From the NCBI GenBank assembly GCA_030704615.1, contig CM060734.1:57428042-57492041 (forward strand): a stretch of DNA of 64,000 nt. The letters are read 5' to 3'. Source of the stretch: Takakia lepidozioides (Eukaryota; Streptophyta; Takakiopsida; Takakiales; Takakiaceae). Below the pieces are notes generated by a model. That model ran no database searches and was not told the DNA's origin. It was given only the letters and a program-made list of their open reading frames with translations. Below are positions 24,343-35,344 of the stretch, piece by piece (position 1 is the first letter of the stretch; each line of letters begins with the position of its first letter). Both the position numbers and the translations under genes were made by a program.

Positions 24343-26086
24343 TCAGTTCCCCACCCTTGACATCAGAGGGGAAAAAAAATTTGCTACATAAGGTAGCGCT
24401 GGAAATGCAAGGGTACCCAACATAAACCAATTCAAGCTCAAAAGAGCAACCACGTGAAAGCCTTGCCGGTTCTGAATTTTCGTGAGAAACTGTACAACAG
24501 TGCCCAGCGACATGGCCACTACAATAAAGAGTGCAATAACCAATGGTATGCATGGATCCTGCACGAGCAAACCGCCCAATTAACACTTCAACAGATAAAG
24601 AGCATACAAAACCACCCCGAAAGAATTGAAACAAACGGAGTGCACAGACGGAGACCTAGACAGCATCATAACAAACATAAAGCACCTGAAGAACTACCTG
24701 TGCCTCCCACACAATCCATACCACCAGAGTCGAAAGCATAGCACTGAATATACTTGAAGTGCAGGCCCTCTTTGAATCATTGACCAACTGACTTATTTTA
24801 TCTGTCTCGCCCATATTCAAAACTTTGCAGGGGTATTGGGGAGACTGAAGCCCATGCCGGGACCGGTGCTTTCGCTCTTCAATCCGTACATCATGAAGAT
24901 TTTTGAATGCCATCTCTCTAGCCTGCATTAGGTCGACACACGTCTCCTTCTCTTTAGGTTCCAATTGCTTCTGGAGAGCCACCTTTGCAGCAACTGCAGC
25001 TGCAACACCCCTTTGTAATTCCTCTTCACAGAGTAAGAGCTGCTCATTTTCAATTTCTAGTTCGTTCACCTGCAACATAAGGTAACAAGTTTCGATGTCA
25101 AACAGCAGAGACTTATCTTAACATCAGTAAGCAGACAACCCTTCTAACCTTGCACAAAGTTGTAAGTCAAACAATTGCATGAAGTCTCCCTCACAGAATT
25201 GACCTTTTCCAAATACTAACCAGCACCCAAAGTTTGTGCCAAGATGTAACCCAAAGAATGGTAATGGAGTATCTTTTGCATCGTTAAGCAGTTTCAAATA
25301 CTACTCAGCAACAAAAGGAACACAATGCAACCCAGTAAGACTCAAACCACCTTCTCATAAATGCAGTACAAATAGTTACGAATCAACCCAGCTAATCAGA
25401 CTCACAACAGGAATTCACTTACTCCGAGAGAAGCACGATACTGATAGATCATCACATATGATGTTTCCAAGGCTTCCACTAGGGATGGTCAGAGCTAGAA
25501 GTTTAAGTTAGATTACAATGCTGACCAAATTAACTCATCTATATCCTTCCTCTTGTTTATACCATCCTGACAGTGACTTGGGGTGAAAATTTGCATACCC
25601 TGTTCCTCAAAGCTCTGACATTCCCCAACACCTTCTTTCTGTCCACAGCCACAACATCAACAGTGTCTACTATACGCAGATGCTCTCTCACAAAGGCATC
25701 CAAATTTGTTTTCAACTCTGTGTTCCGTAGGATTACTTCTTCATGGTGAACTCGCAAGACGTGAAGTCGTACCTCCAGCTGCAATTACAATGAGAGAGTC
25801 AAGCCTTGAACATCGTGAGGAAAGAAAGAGAGAGTTGAGAGAACACAATTGATGAAGAGTACATTGTTGAGGGCTGCAATCTATCTCCACCTGCCACCTA
25901 GCGGCAATAAACTCAACTGAGATGTGTATTAGAGAAACTGTTACGAAAGTAGTGACCCAAGGAGAAATTAAATCTCTGCCACGAATACTTAGGTGTAACA
26001 TACCTCTCGCTCGCGGCGAAATGCTGTCATCAGACGAAAAGATGTGCGAAGGAACTTATATGGCCAGGTCAGTGCAAGACTGCATC
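24343..26086 (-). CDS. Unrecognised coiled-coil membrane protein, 3' four exons
   Basis: I do not recognise the family. Four minus-strand exons join in phase: 26004-26086, 25599-25778, 24698-25069, 24343-24558, about 283 codons. Exon 1 ends in the basic segment FRLMTAFRRERE. Exons 2-3 carry long heptad-like helices (EEVILRNTELKTNLDAFVRE; ELEIENEQLLLCEEELQR). From the end of exon 3 there are hydrophobic segments, including SAMLSTLVVWIVWEAQ and, in exon 4, PLVIALFIVVAMSLGTVVQF and VVALLSLNWFMLGTLAFPAL. This gives a cytosolic coiled coil followed by about three C-terminal membrane helices. The 5' exons are not resolved. Upstream, 26087-26300 has a frame with a charged stretch (RQEDKDDRDVLVNQHKYF) that may belong to the gene, but the splice phase does not fit what I can see. 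Confidence 0.55.
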
Positions 26087-26689
26087 CTGAAATAGACAAG
26101 TATAAGGAGAGCCAGAAAAGCCTTCGCCAGGGCCACGTTATGCTCCAAAAAATATTTGTGCTGATTGACCAGAACGTCCCTATCATCCTTGTCTTCTTGT
26201 CTTCCTCCTTCCACCTGTTGGCTGGTTTGCTGGAATCCTTTAGCATCACCGCTTGCTCTGCACAGTTGAGTCTGCCAATCGTGAGCAACACGAGATAGCT
26301 CCCTATCTCACTATGGTAGTTTGCAGACACCACCTGACTGTGAGTACCATTATGATGTGTCAAATAGCACAATACCGACGTTGGTACGTCAACAGGTGTC
26401 GTGTGGTGGCCACGCGGCGCAGGGGGCGGGGGGGCATGCATGCACAGTGCGTGGAGCCGCTCTTTGCAGGGAGGGAAGTGCGATGGCGTTGTTGTGAGGA
26501 GACGAGCGTGCGCTCGGATGTTGCGTTGTTGCGATGGCGGCGTGCAATGGATTGTAGCGCTGGGAACTCGTGTGTGTCAATTTGACGGAGGTACAATGCA
26601 GCAGAGTTTGGAGAGATTTGAAATTGAGAGTGGGTTGCATTTGCATTGCAATTTAAGGGAGATTTTGGGTTTGGGTGTGGATTCGTTTG

Positions 26690-28170
26690 CACACACCATG
26701 TGACCCTTGTCACCTTCATAGTTCACTTAGCAGCTTGTACTCTAATTTTGATGTATGGTTTGCTCTTGCTAATGTAAATATTAATGAAAACAGAACACAT
26801 GCTGCCAATTGACACTCCATCTGTAAGCTGCATCTCATATATAGCTACAATACCTAATCATCTTTTCTGGAGGGGCAAGCTGCTAAGACGGGAGTTTGGT
26901 TGTATTCGTGGTGACCAGGCTACAGGAATTGGTCCACTGTGTGATGTGCTGATGGGCTATCTACTTCCACGCTACCCGATTGCAAATGTACGTTTTCGCA
27001 TGTATTCTTCCGAGGGTGTTGCCCAAGGCCTTGCCTTCTTGCGTGATCTCAAGCTTGGCCACTACATGAAGATTCCCCATCGTCAACTGCTCGCTGTACA
27101 GGTACATGCAAAACCCCTTAAAACAACACTGTGTGAGGAGATGGCCCAGATCAAGATTTATCGATTGGTGGTTAAGGAATGGCACAATGACAGGACCCAC
27201 TCAATGCATAATATGCTGTGCAGGTGGCAGGATTTTTGTTTGGGGGAGTCGCCAACTTGGCATGTGCCTACTGGTTGTTTAACAGTGTGGGCGATATTTG
27301 CGAAGAATCAGGGATGTGGTCATGCCCCTCAATCACTAAGGGCTTCTCAGTCACTACACTGTGGGGCCTTGTTGGCTCCAAGAGATTAATAGGCTCAGAG
27401 GGGGAGTGCAAACAATTGAACTGGTACTTTCTGGCTGGTGCCCTTGCCCCCATACCATTTTGGGCCCTTGCTAAAGTCTCCAGAATTTTCAAAGCGAGTT
27501 TATGCAAGTCCCCCCCTCTAATTGTGGTCCATAAGTGCTTTGAGCTACATTACTTTGTTTGATAGCCAGTGTTGCTTGGTGATGACGCTGACTGTCAATT
27601 GTTTGCAACTCCTCTTGCATTTTTTATATCATCACAAGGAAGCATTCAAGTGGTGGAAAATCTGTTGCTATGGCTCTGAAATGCATACCTGATACAAGTT
27701 ACAATACGCCAGGAAAAATGATAATGATGCTCTCTTGCCGGAATGACTTCAGAAAACTTTTAGTCCGATTTGACAGACTTGTGATAACAGAAGAACCTTC
27801 ATCTGTTCATGGCAGTAGCATGAGTGTAGCTTCCCATTGAGCTGTGCCTCAATGCCAAATCCAGAAATCACTTCAAGAGAGTCACTGACTTGGAGTGCCT
27901 TGTGCAGGGTTATCTGAGGGCTGTTAACACCCCAGTGATACTGGGCGCTGCAACCCAATGGCCCCAAGCCCAAGCTGTTACATTCAACTCTTGGTTCCTG
28001 ACAGGGGCTGTGTTCAACCACTTGGTGTTCAAGTATCAGGTACACTGGTGGCGCTATAACTATATATTGTCATAACTATATATTGTCGGCGACTATTGAC
28101 ACAGGCATTGCATTTGCTGGGCCCCTGATTTTCCTTACACTACTGTATTGCAACAAAGATGGGCAAAGGT
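26690..28170 (+). pseudogene. Partial duplicate of the OPT transporter 3' half
   Basis: This segment matches about 11560-13030 closely, introns included. It holds copies of exon 9 (26919-27101), exon 10 (27224-27493) and exon 11 (27908-28075). Exons 1-8 are missing. Defects: the donor after exon 10 is GC instead of GT (AAAGCGAGT against AAAGTGAGT), three bases are lost near 28050, and an extra block (TCATAACTATATATTG type) is tandemly duplicated at 28060-28085, putting a stop after the WRYNYILS segment. The match fades after about 28170, before the [11 protein letters not shown] end. It is a dead fragment, not an alternative 3' end, since it lies 13 kb beyond the intact one. Confidence 0.88.
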
Positions 28171-30044
28171 GGTGAAGCTATCCTAAGGGCAATCTAATTA
28201 GAAGCTGAATCTACTCCACAGGGAAGAACCTCACATCCGTCCGCCCGGCCTTCCCCCCACCCACTGTTGTCGGTCGTCGTTGGTCTTGCAGGTGTTCGTT
28301 GGTCCCTCGTTGTTGGTCTATGACATGCCATCGATGTTACAAGTCTGAGTACACTGGCTTGCTTGTAGAGCTTGGGCAGAGTTTTGGGTTGTTGGTCATT
28401 TTTCGATTGACCTGCTGCAAGAAACAAAAATATCTTTCCAATGAAACCTGCCCAATGTGCATCAGTCCAGGCACAGAAAGGTGTGTTTTCGTGACATGGC
28501 CTCACAATACCTAGGAGGGGGGGAGCCTGAGGAGATGGTTTGGGGGAAAGGGCAGGCTGGGGTAGCCGGCGGGGATGACCCCAGGTGAGAACTCTCAATT
28601 TTCCTTGACACCGTCTGGGCACAGTATTAAACCCCTCAGTGACTTAAAAGAGCTGTTGATTGATGGTTGTGTGGAAATTTGGATCGTTAACCATTATGAA
28701 GCCTGTTGAAGGACTTGGGATTGGGACCAGTGAGGAGAAACTATTTCCTGACAGCCCACGAGCACCTTGCACAATGAAATAGGCCGTCACAGTGCTTTCT
28801 TTGGTCGAGGTGAAGCTGACAATGTTCACACAATAAGAAAGGGAGAGAAGGGAGAGTATATATGTGCAGACATGAGCTGGCTTGGAGGTAGATGTCGATG
28901 TTGATGTGCCCATACAGAGAGTCCCAAAAGGGCCAAAATGGACCTTCAAGCATCCACAACAATCGACTCGGATGTGAGTAGGAGTCTGTCAGCAGCCATA
29001 GACAATGTCAGCATATCATGCACTTCAAGGAAACAATTCTCTTCACTCTAATAAAACATAAAGCATAATGATGAGATGATGTATAATTGTCCAAGCATCA
29101 GTGCCAGTTGACAGTCTTGTAGCTTGAAGACATTTGCCTTACACAGCCCTGTGCTTGTTGAAGAAGAAGAGCTTATGTTTGGATCAAACAAATGGAAAGG
29201 TTGCTGGACACTGATCCCCAGAAATAAAGTTGGAGCACTATGCAACACCACTACTTGAGCATCCAATATTTTCAGTAACAATGGCCTCGCCCTACCAGCA
29301 ATTTAACCGGAAAACTGGTAGGACACAAAACAAGAGTTGATAACAGTTCGCACCAACAAGCCTCACACACTTCAAACCATCAGCTCTGAACTGGAGCATT
29401 TTCACTAAGAAAACCAGGTGTGCTGCTTCATTCCTAGCGTAGACATTGAAGGCTCCAGTACCCAAGGCCCCGCACGTTCATTCCTACCACCTCTTTTTAG
29501 AATCCAAACCCCACATTCACTGGACCTTTCTTAACAACCATCATTTGACGTCTAGATAGACCTTTCATTATAGATATACCTAGATATATATATAGTACAG
29601 ATAGACCTATATAGACCTTCATTATTGTAGATTTGGAAGCTTACTCAAGTGATCAAAGTGGCCACAATGCAGTCACATCTAGCCTCCTAGTATTCTAAGA
29701 TTTTCCAATGGACCAATGCAGCTCTGTTTGACTCTGAGGGACTGACCCTGTCACATTGGCAATCTACTCTTGCAAATCTTAAGGGAAAGAAAGTTAGAAA
29801 CGCACAAGAACGGGCTGCAACTTATGTTTTAAGTTGGCAGCTTCCCCGCTTCATAATTTTAGGATGCTCCAGCACAAGACTTTTTTACATGAGCATGAAG
29901 GCAGATACATGCACACAATGCTGGCACCGGTGGCACATGCTACGAGCTTGAAGGCCAGTACTTTGATGACTACCTCCCGTGGCGTGATGGTCATTGGGGA
30001 TCCAGGGAGGTGCAATGAAAATGATGATACTTGGAAAATTGATA
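28171..30044. other. Spacer, no gene recognised
   Basis: Overlapping short frames on both strands lack recognisable domains or consistent splice borders. AT-rich microsatellite text (TAGATATA type) occurs at 29570-29615. Confidence 0.4.
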
Positions 30045-30149
30045 TCAGATACTGACAAGACAGGATGACACAACTTTCTTGCCTCCGGATGTGGGAAAAC
30101 TTAAGGGGTAACACATTGACCAGATCCTCCACAACTCCATACTACAGCC

Positions 30150-30705
30150 CTGCACATCAAGAGAGATGGAAGCATCCCCGTAGGAACCCAGGGCTTCAAG
30201 CAGCTTGATGAATTGGTCACCATCACAGGCAAGACTGGACAGCGTGTAGGGAATCATAAAATCGGGAACGTCGACCCTCATTGTAATGAGGCGCTTACTT
30301 AGAAGAGCTCCCCCAGTATCAAGCAATAAGCTTGTCCGAGCTCGCTTTAGTGTGACTGTCTCCCGTTTCTCTAGCAAGCTTTCTAGGGACCCAAATTGCC
30401 GAATGAGCTTAATGGCAGTTTTTTCACCAATCCCTAAAACCCCTGGGACGCCATCGGCAGTGTCACCTACAAGGGCCAAGACATCCACAAACTGTGATGG
30501 TTGGAGATTGCCAAACCTCTCACCGAATTCTTCCACGCCAAATGACACTATCTCAGACAATATCTGGAAGAAATCTTTGTCAGGCGATGCTATGCGGACC
30601 ATCATGCCGGCAGCCGTGGCTTTCAGTGCTATGGTTGCAATAACATCGTCAGCTTCCGGTCCCTTTGGACTCGTTCTTCGCCAACATATGAGCTGCACAT
30701 GCCGC
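30150..30705 (-). pseudogene. 3' part of an organelle-type 5'-3' exonuclease (PolA exonuclease family)
   Basis: From a plausible acceptor at 30706-30708, the minus strand encodes the C-terminal half of a plant 5'-3' exonuclease of the DNA polymerase I 5'-nuclease type (OEX-like). Landmarks are GPEADDVIATIA (metal-binding acidic residues), RIASPDKDFFQIL (second acidic cluster), and VGDTADGVPGVLGIGEKTA (helix-hairpin-helix region with metal-binding Asp). After these come FGSLESLLE and a C-terminal FIKLLEALGSYGD that resembles the family's end. Family members are about 350-450 residues and only about 190 are seen here. Immediately upstream (30756-31157) the sequence turns into a Pelota fragment, so the N-terminal half is absent. 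I call it a relic. An unseen upstream exon is possible. Confidence 0.65.
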
Positions 30706-30855
30706 CTGCGGAGCACGAGATAGGAGAGAACGACAGCTTGCAGTTCGAGGGGCATGACTATGGAATACTATTTGGGCTGGGACGGAGACGGCTCACGGCG
30801 ACGAGCAAGATGACCGTCACCGTGGACTGTCCAGTAATGCCAGGAAAAGAAGACA

Positions 30856-31157
30856 TCACCACCTGCTTCTTTCACAGACTCTACTAGATCTACATAATTG
30901 CGTCTTGTTGGAATATCTGAGCTTCTAAAAAGTTCATCGGTGATGAGGAGTGTCTGAATTGCTAGACACTCATGTGCAGCTTTGACATGCCCCGGCCCAT
31001 AGAATGCCCGTGAGGAGTCCTTGGTAAGCATGCTGTGGAAATCCTGCATAACTTTCACCTCCTTGGCTGCTTTTGTGTCCTTGATCTTTGCCATCACCTC
31101 AGAACTCAGCACTTCCTTTAACGCATGCTTGTACCCAGACGACGCATGTGTACGAAT
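30856..31157 (-). pseudogene. Internal fragment of Pelota
   Basis: This is near-identical to 21664-21977 of the intact gene, covering the part from KHALKEVL through [16 protein letters not shown] small in-frame deletion lies near [11 protein letters not shown]. It breaks off abruptly at both ends: on one side into the exonuclease fragment, on the other (31158) into unrelated GC-rich text. There is no start codon or full domain. Its position relative to the OPT duplicate mirrors the originals. Confidence 0.9.
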
Positions 31158-31900
31158 AATGTCAGGGGCTCAAACCTGGGAACCACCGAGCCCAGGTGCT
31201 TTACCCTACGTAACGCACGCTGACAGGCTGGTGAGTGCGTTCCGGGAGCGTAACCCACTCTGCCAGCCTGGCGAGTGCGTTACTAACTCTGGTCCGAAAA
31301 GTTCTAATGCATAGTAGCCTACAATTTATTATTTTTACCAACTGGATGAAAAAGCCCCATAAAGCTTAGTATCTCTTAACTTGAGAATGAAAAGAAGTTC
31401 TCGCTTATTTTAAATTATTGACAGCCAACCCAATGCACGGGGTTACCAACAAAATGTACTAAGCACGAGTTGGCCAGAAATGAGTTGAAGAGCCCCTCAG
31501 ATAATTCTTGTCTGTACCATTGCTGCTGATGCTCGTACGTCAATTTGAGAATAAATCTCTGAAATAGGCTGCCTTGTCAATCATGTCCTCATGCCGGAAC
31601 AATGGGACTCCACAAAATCCACAGAAGGTACAGTTGACCACAATTGATTAACATTGACCCTACTTTGCTAGGAATACTCACATAGCTCAGTTCCATATCC
31701 AACACTAGTGGCAGGACACAAAAATAACAAGAACCCAACCATGATGTCTCCACAGGCCAGCACAACAGTAGCAAGTAAACCTTTGTGATGAGTGCTTCCA
31801 TTTGGTTGAATAGATGCCTACAAGCTCAACAGCAAAATATCCGACAGCAGACTAAGTGCCTAGTAATGAATGAACCTGTCTTCTCACGAGCATAACTCAC
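31158..31900. other. Spacer; possible downstream exons of the PHD gene
   Basis: 31160-31290 contains imperfect internal repeats (GGTGAGTGCGTTCCGG and GGCGAGTGCGTTAC). On the minus strand near 31590-31640 the frame includes CGFCGVPLFRHEDMIDKAA, which could be a terminal exon of the PHD-type gene. The splice borders are not convincing. Confidence 0.3.
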
Positions 31901-32855
31901 CAATATAGGCTTCTCCAAACAGTCAACGTGATATTGCTGTTCGCACTGCCCACAACCAAGTTTAGAAACCTGTCAGCACACATTCAAGCCATTTGCACTT
32001 TGGCATGTGGGTCGATTCAGTACAATTTGTTATGTCTGTGTTGCTATACAAATGTCTCTAGAGTGGAAAATGTTGGCCTTTTCATCTTTAATTAGTCGTA
32101 ACCAAAGAATGGTGAACTTGCCATGACGTCCTTGCAAACCAGCAATCCACGTCGCTCTGATTCTACCTCACTGCAAGATTATTGGGAGGTAAAGAAAGGA
32201 AGCTGTCACTTTACTCACTTGCTCACAGAACAAGGTTGCCTTATAGAAGTGCCCTGATCTGGAAGGACAAAAGCATGAGCCAATGTTAGATCCTGGTCGG
32301 ATGTCAAAGCAAAGTGCTAGATAGGATCCCATTATGAGAGAAAGAAACGTAGAGGCCCTACAATCTTAGGTTATTGTGAACCCCACAGTGCATTGTCCCA
32401 CATGATATCAAACCTCCTCAAGCCGGGTGTAGGGGAGGGGAAATGCCATAAAGCTTGCACAAAGCCACCAATAATCTGATGGAATGGTGTATTTGATCTA
32501 CAGTTTCTGTAGACATCATCCTCAAAAACTCAATGTTGAACCCAGCACTGTTGCTAAGGAGGGGAATGGAAAGCAAAGGAAAGGAAGAAGAAATAAGAAC
32601 GAAACGAAATTCAGGAGCATTCTCACTGTGGCATATCTAGAAAGCTAGCTGCTGTAGGACGTGGATGTGTTTTAACATCTGAGAGGACTCTTTCCTTGAA
32701 AAGACAAGCAACTCACTTGCAAGAAGCACATCCGCCAACAACCTCAAGAACATTTAACAAGAGTGCACAGCGCCCCTCCATGACCACAGACTCCTTCTGC
32801 TGGCAGCCTGGGCAACGCCATTTATCATCCGGGATGCTCACCAGGTGGACGCAAT
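31901..32855 (-). CDS. PHD-finger protein fragment (three exons in phase)
   Basis: Minus-strand exons 32717-32855, 32219-32258 and 31901-31969 join in phase through GT-AG borders and encode about 82 residues. The first gives DKWRCPGCQQKE, the closing W-x-CP-x-C half of a PHD zinc finger. The joined remainder gives CASCKSGHFYK, then CGQCEQQYHVDCLEKPIL, with the C-x2-C-x4-H-x2-C core of a second PHD finger. Paired PHD fingers of this type occur in plant nuclear chromatin proteins that also carry an acetyltransferase-like domain (IDM1-like). I could not find that domain. The first half of finger 1 must lie in an exon upstream of 32855 that I could not place. Gene or relic is undecided. Confidence 0.5.
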
Positions 32856-33103
32856 CTGCAAAAGAGACCACAGTAGAACAACGATACACATTACGGATGA
32901 GTTTTGAAATCTTTCAGACGCTTGCTTGAGAGCTAAAACAAAGTCTAAAACCGGAGATAAGCCTTGTATCCGCAAGAAATGAAGGTGACACACCTGATCA
33001 ATGATGTGCTTAAGTTTCTGGTTCTGACATGCAAACAGAAGTTTCACACATGATAAAAGCAGATGATGGCTAAGAAGATGGTGACTTGTGTGGGACACAC
33101 ACG

Positions 33104-33639
33104 TTAATTTTTAGGCCATGGTCTAACTTCATGATCCCCTTTCCCTGCATATATTGGAAAAGGTGGTTTTGCCCTTGTTGGAGGTACCGCCATCTGTGGC
33201 CCTACACCTTGCCTTCTCACAAGTGTTGGTCCTTGAGGACCTACTGTTGTAGTGGTGGAACTCCCACCAGGTATTGGCCCATGAGCACTCCCTGCTACTG
33301 GCCCCTCTGTACTTACAGTATTTCCACCTCCAGTTGCACTACTTCCCACACTCCCTGTCCCCCAGAGCCACATCGAAGCTGCCCGCTTGATCCCCCTGAG
33401 CGGACACCTTCGTTGGTCTGTGATTCAAGTACTCTACTTGATCCAGGTCCAACAGGTTGGGATGTCCTGGTTGTAGTCTCAACCTCAACTGTTGGGTCTA
33501 CTTCTTCATACTCTTCATCTTCCAAATTCATCTCTCTGTTTTCATCTTCCAAGTTCTTCTCTTGGTTTTCCTCTTGCTCACTCATATAACTAACTGGAGT
33601 GGTATTGGAGAGTCTGAACTCTCGTTGGCTCTGCCACAT
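33104..33639 (-). pseudogene. Gag-like N-terminal fragment of a retroelement
   Basis: Two overlapping minus-strand frames give an acidic, Glu-rich region (EEYEEVDPTVEVETTTRT), then a Gly/Pro/Thr linker and PPFPIYAGKGDHEVRPW. The last piece resembles the entry to a retrotransposon gag domain. One frameshift lies near 33340. The gag core itself is missing. Weakly supported. Confidence 0.35.
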
Positions 33640-33649
33640 CTTCCTCTCC

Positions 33650-34452
33650 TTATTTGTCTTGTGTTGCCTTCCAGATTGTTCATGGGTACATCTACACCAA
33701 GACCAAGGAGGTACCTAGTTTGGTCATGGGTTGTGGTTTATACTATGCTGCTTGTTTCATTGCACGCTATCACATTGAGCAGCAAAAAATGCAGACGAGA
33801 TTTCACAGTTATTTCACTGGTGATCATTGGGTTTTACCTCATACGTATCTGTATGATATGAAGATCTTGTTGTAGAAGGATTCTCAACTTCGTTCTTGGT
33901 TCAATTTTGTTTTGGACACTTTGGCCAAAGAAAAATTGGGCCTTGACGATATTTTTTTATAAGGGACATGAAGCCAGGAAATACTTACACTGTTCCAAGG
34001 TCGTTGGCACACCCCTCATTTATACGGACAATGAGCTACGGGAGTACACTGGTTTTGCTCGCAAGAGATTGATGCAAGTGTTAAAATTTAAGCTTCCAGA
34101 TATGGTGGGCAAACACTGTATGCCACGCAGGATTCCTGAGAAGCCACCTAAGGTCAGAGCACCAAAAGGCCACAGGGGGGAAGATGATTCTGATATTACT
34201 GGTTCTATGGAGGAACCTTTTGACATGGCTGAGGACTATGCAATACAAATGGTAGAGAAGAAACAACGGGGATCTCATATGCTTGAGAAGTTACCTCGTT
34301 ATCAGCCAAATGAAGGGCAGTCATTTCCATTTGGTGAACAGTCATCTCCACCACCAGCCAGTGACAGGGCTCGGGCTCGCACACAGAGCCCTCCAAGGGA
34401 CTCTCACCGACAGAAGGGTCCTCGTTCACAAAGGTTTGCTGATCTTAAGTAA
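33650..34452 (+). pseudogene. 3' ORF of an unclassified LTR element
   Basis: Plus-strand frames 33654-33875 and 33907-34452 look like one broken ORF. The second piece has a globular part (ARKYLHCSKVVGTPLIY, ELREYTGFARKRLMQVLKF) and a basic Pro/Ser/Arg-rich tail ending in RSQRFADLK and a stop. No protease, RT or integrase motif is visible, so the function is unknown. A polypurine tract follows at once and an LTR-like sequence after it. This makes it the last ORF of a plus-strand LTR element whose 5' part is missing. Confidence 0.45.
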
Positions 34453-34473
34453 ACCATGAGGACACGGCTTTTT

Positions 34474-35310
34474 GAGAGGGGGAAGGGTAATGTTAGAGGG
34501 ATGTCTGGGACTTAGACAGTTTTACGAATTTTGTGGGGTACCCTTAATTTTTGTGCAGACTTACGGATGGTAGACTTAGACCAACAGAGGCCTTAGGGGT
34601 GACAGACAAAGGCTTTAGGGGCGGTAGACAGGTGTACACACTCAGTCACAGGCTTACACAGTTTGACACAGCCTTACACAGTCTATCACAGCCCGACACA
34701 ACCCGACAAAGTCAACCACAGCCCGACACAGCTTCACACAGCCAGTCACAGCCCGACATAGCCCCACACGGTCCGGCACAGCCAGTCACAGCTTGACACA
34801 GTCACAGCCCGTCACAACGTATATAAGGAACGGTTATCATTGGCAGGGAACGATTGTATAGGAACGACATCTGCAAAGGGAACGTGTTTTCTTCTTGGAT
34901 GACAGTTAGTTAGTTAGGCGGTTAGAACAGCTTGTAGATAGATTAGACAGAGCAGCAACATGGAGGAGACCACTCTTCGGGACACACTTCTGGGGATCAC
35001 GACTTGGTCATCGGGGAGAGAAGGAGGATCTGGAGCTAAGGAATGGAGAGCACAGTGGAGGAGGAGACGATCTGAGATGCTTGATTCATGCAAGCTGTAG
35101 AGATGTACTGTAGAGCAGACTAGAGACACCATGGCCACGCCCTGATACTTGATAGATCTTAATCTAATACATATTCCATACTCACATTGTGTAGAAAGAC
35201 CTGAGTGAAGTTGTGGAATGAATGGATGAGTGATTGGAACCTGATAGATTGCTGACGCAATCTGTTACTTAATCATAAATAGTAAGGTAACTTGTTGACA
35301 TGAAGGCAAG
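34474..35310 (+). mobile_element. Polypurine tract and candidate 3' LTR
   Basis: GAGAGGGGGAAGGGTAA (34474-34490) is a good polypurine tract. The next bases, TGTTAGAGGG from 34491, could be the 5' end of an LTR. Within it there is a TATA-like GTATATAAGG at 34818-34827 and a purine-rich leader. The 3' border is not certain; a stop at a CA near 35308 is a guess. No second LTR is present, so it is a truncated or solo end. Confidence 0.45.
34640..34815 (+). repeat. Minisatellite of CAGCCCGACACA-type units
   Basis: About 12-17 imperfect short units of the form CACAGCCCGACACA or CAGCCAGTCACAG follow one another. The array lies inside the candidate LTR, upstream of its TATA-like box. Confidence 0.8.
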
Positions 35311-35344
35311 AAGGAATACAAACAAGAAGCACTTCCATGATACA

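Noticed and set aside
26389-26719. GC-rich overlapping frames on both strands
   Set aside because: Open by composition only. No domain, no splice context.
31160-31290. A fourth tRNA-like SINE
   Set aside because: A box B-like GGTTTGAGCCCC is present on the minus strand, but no box A at the right distance.
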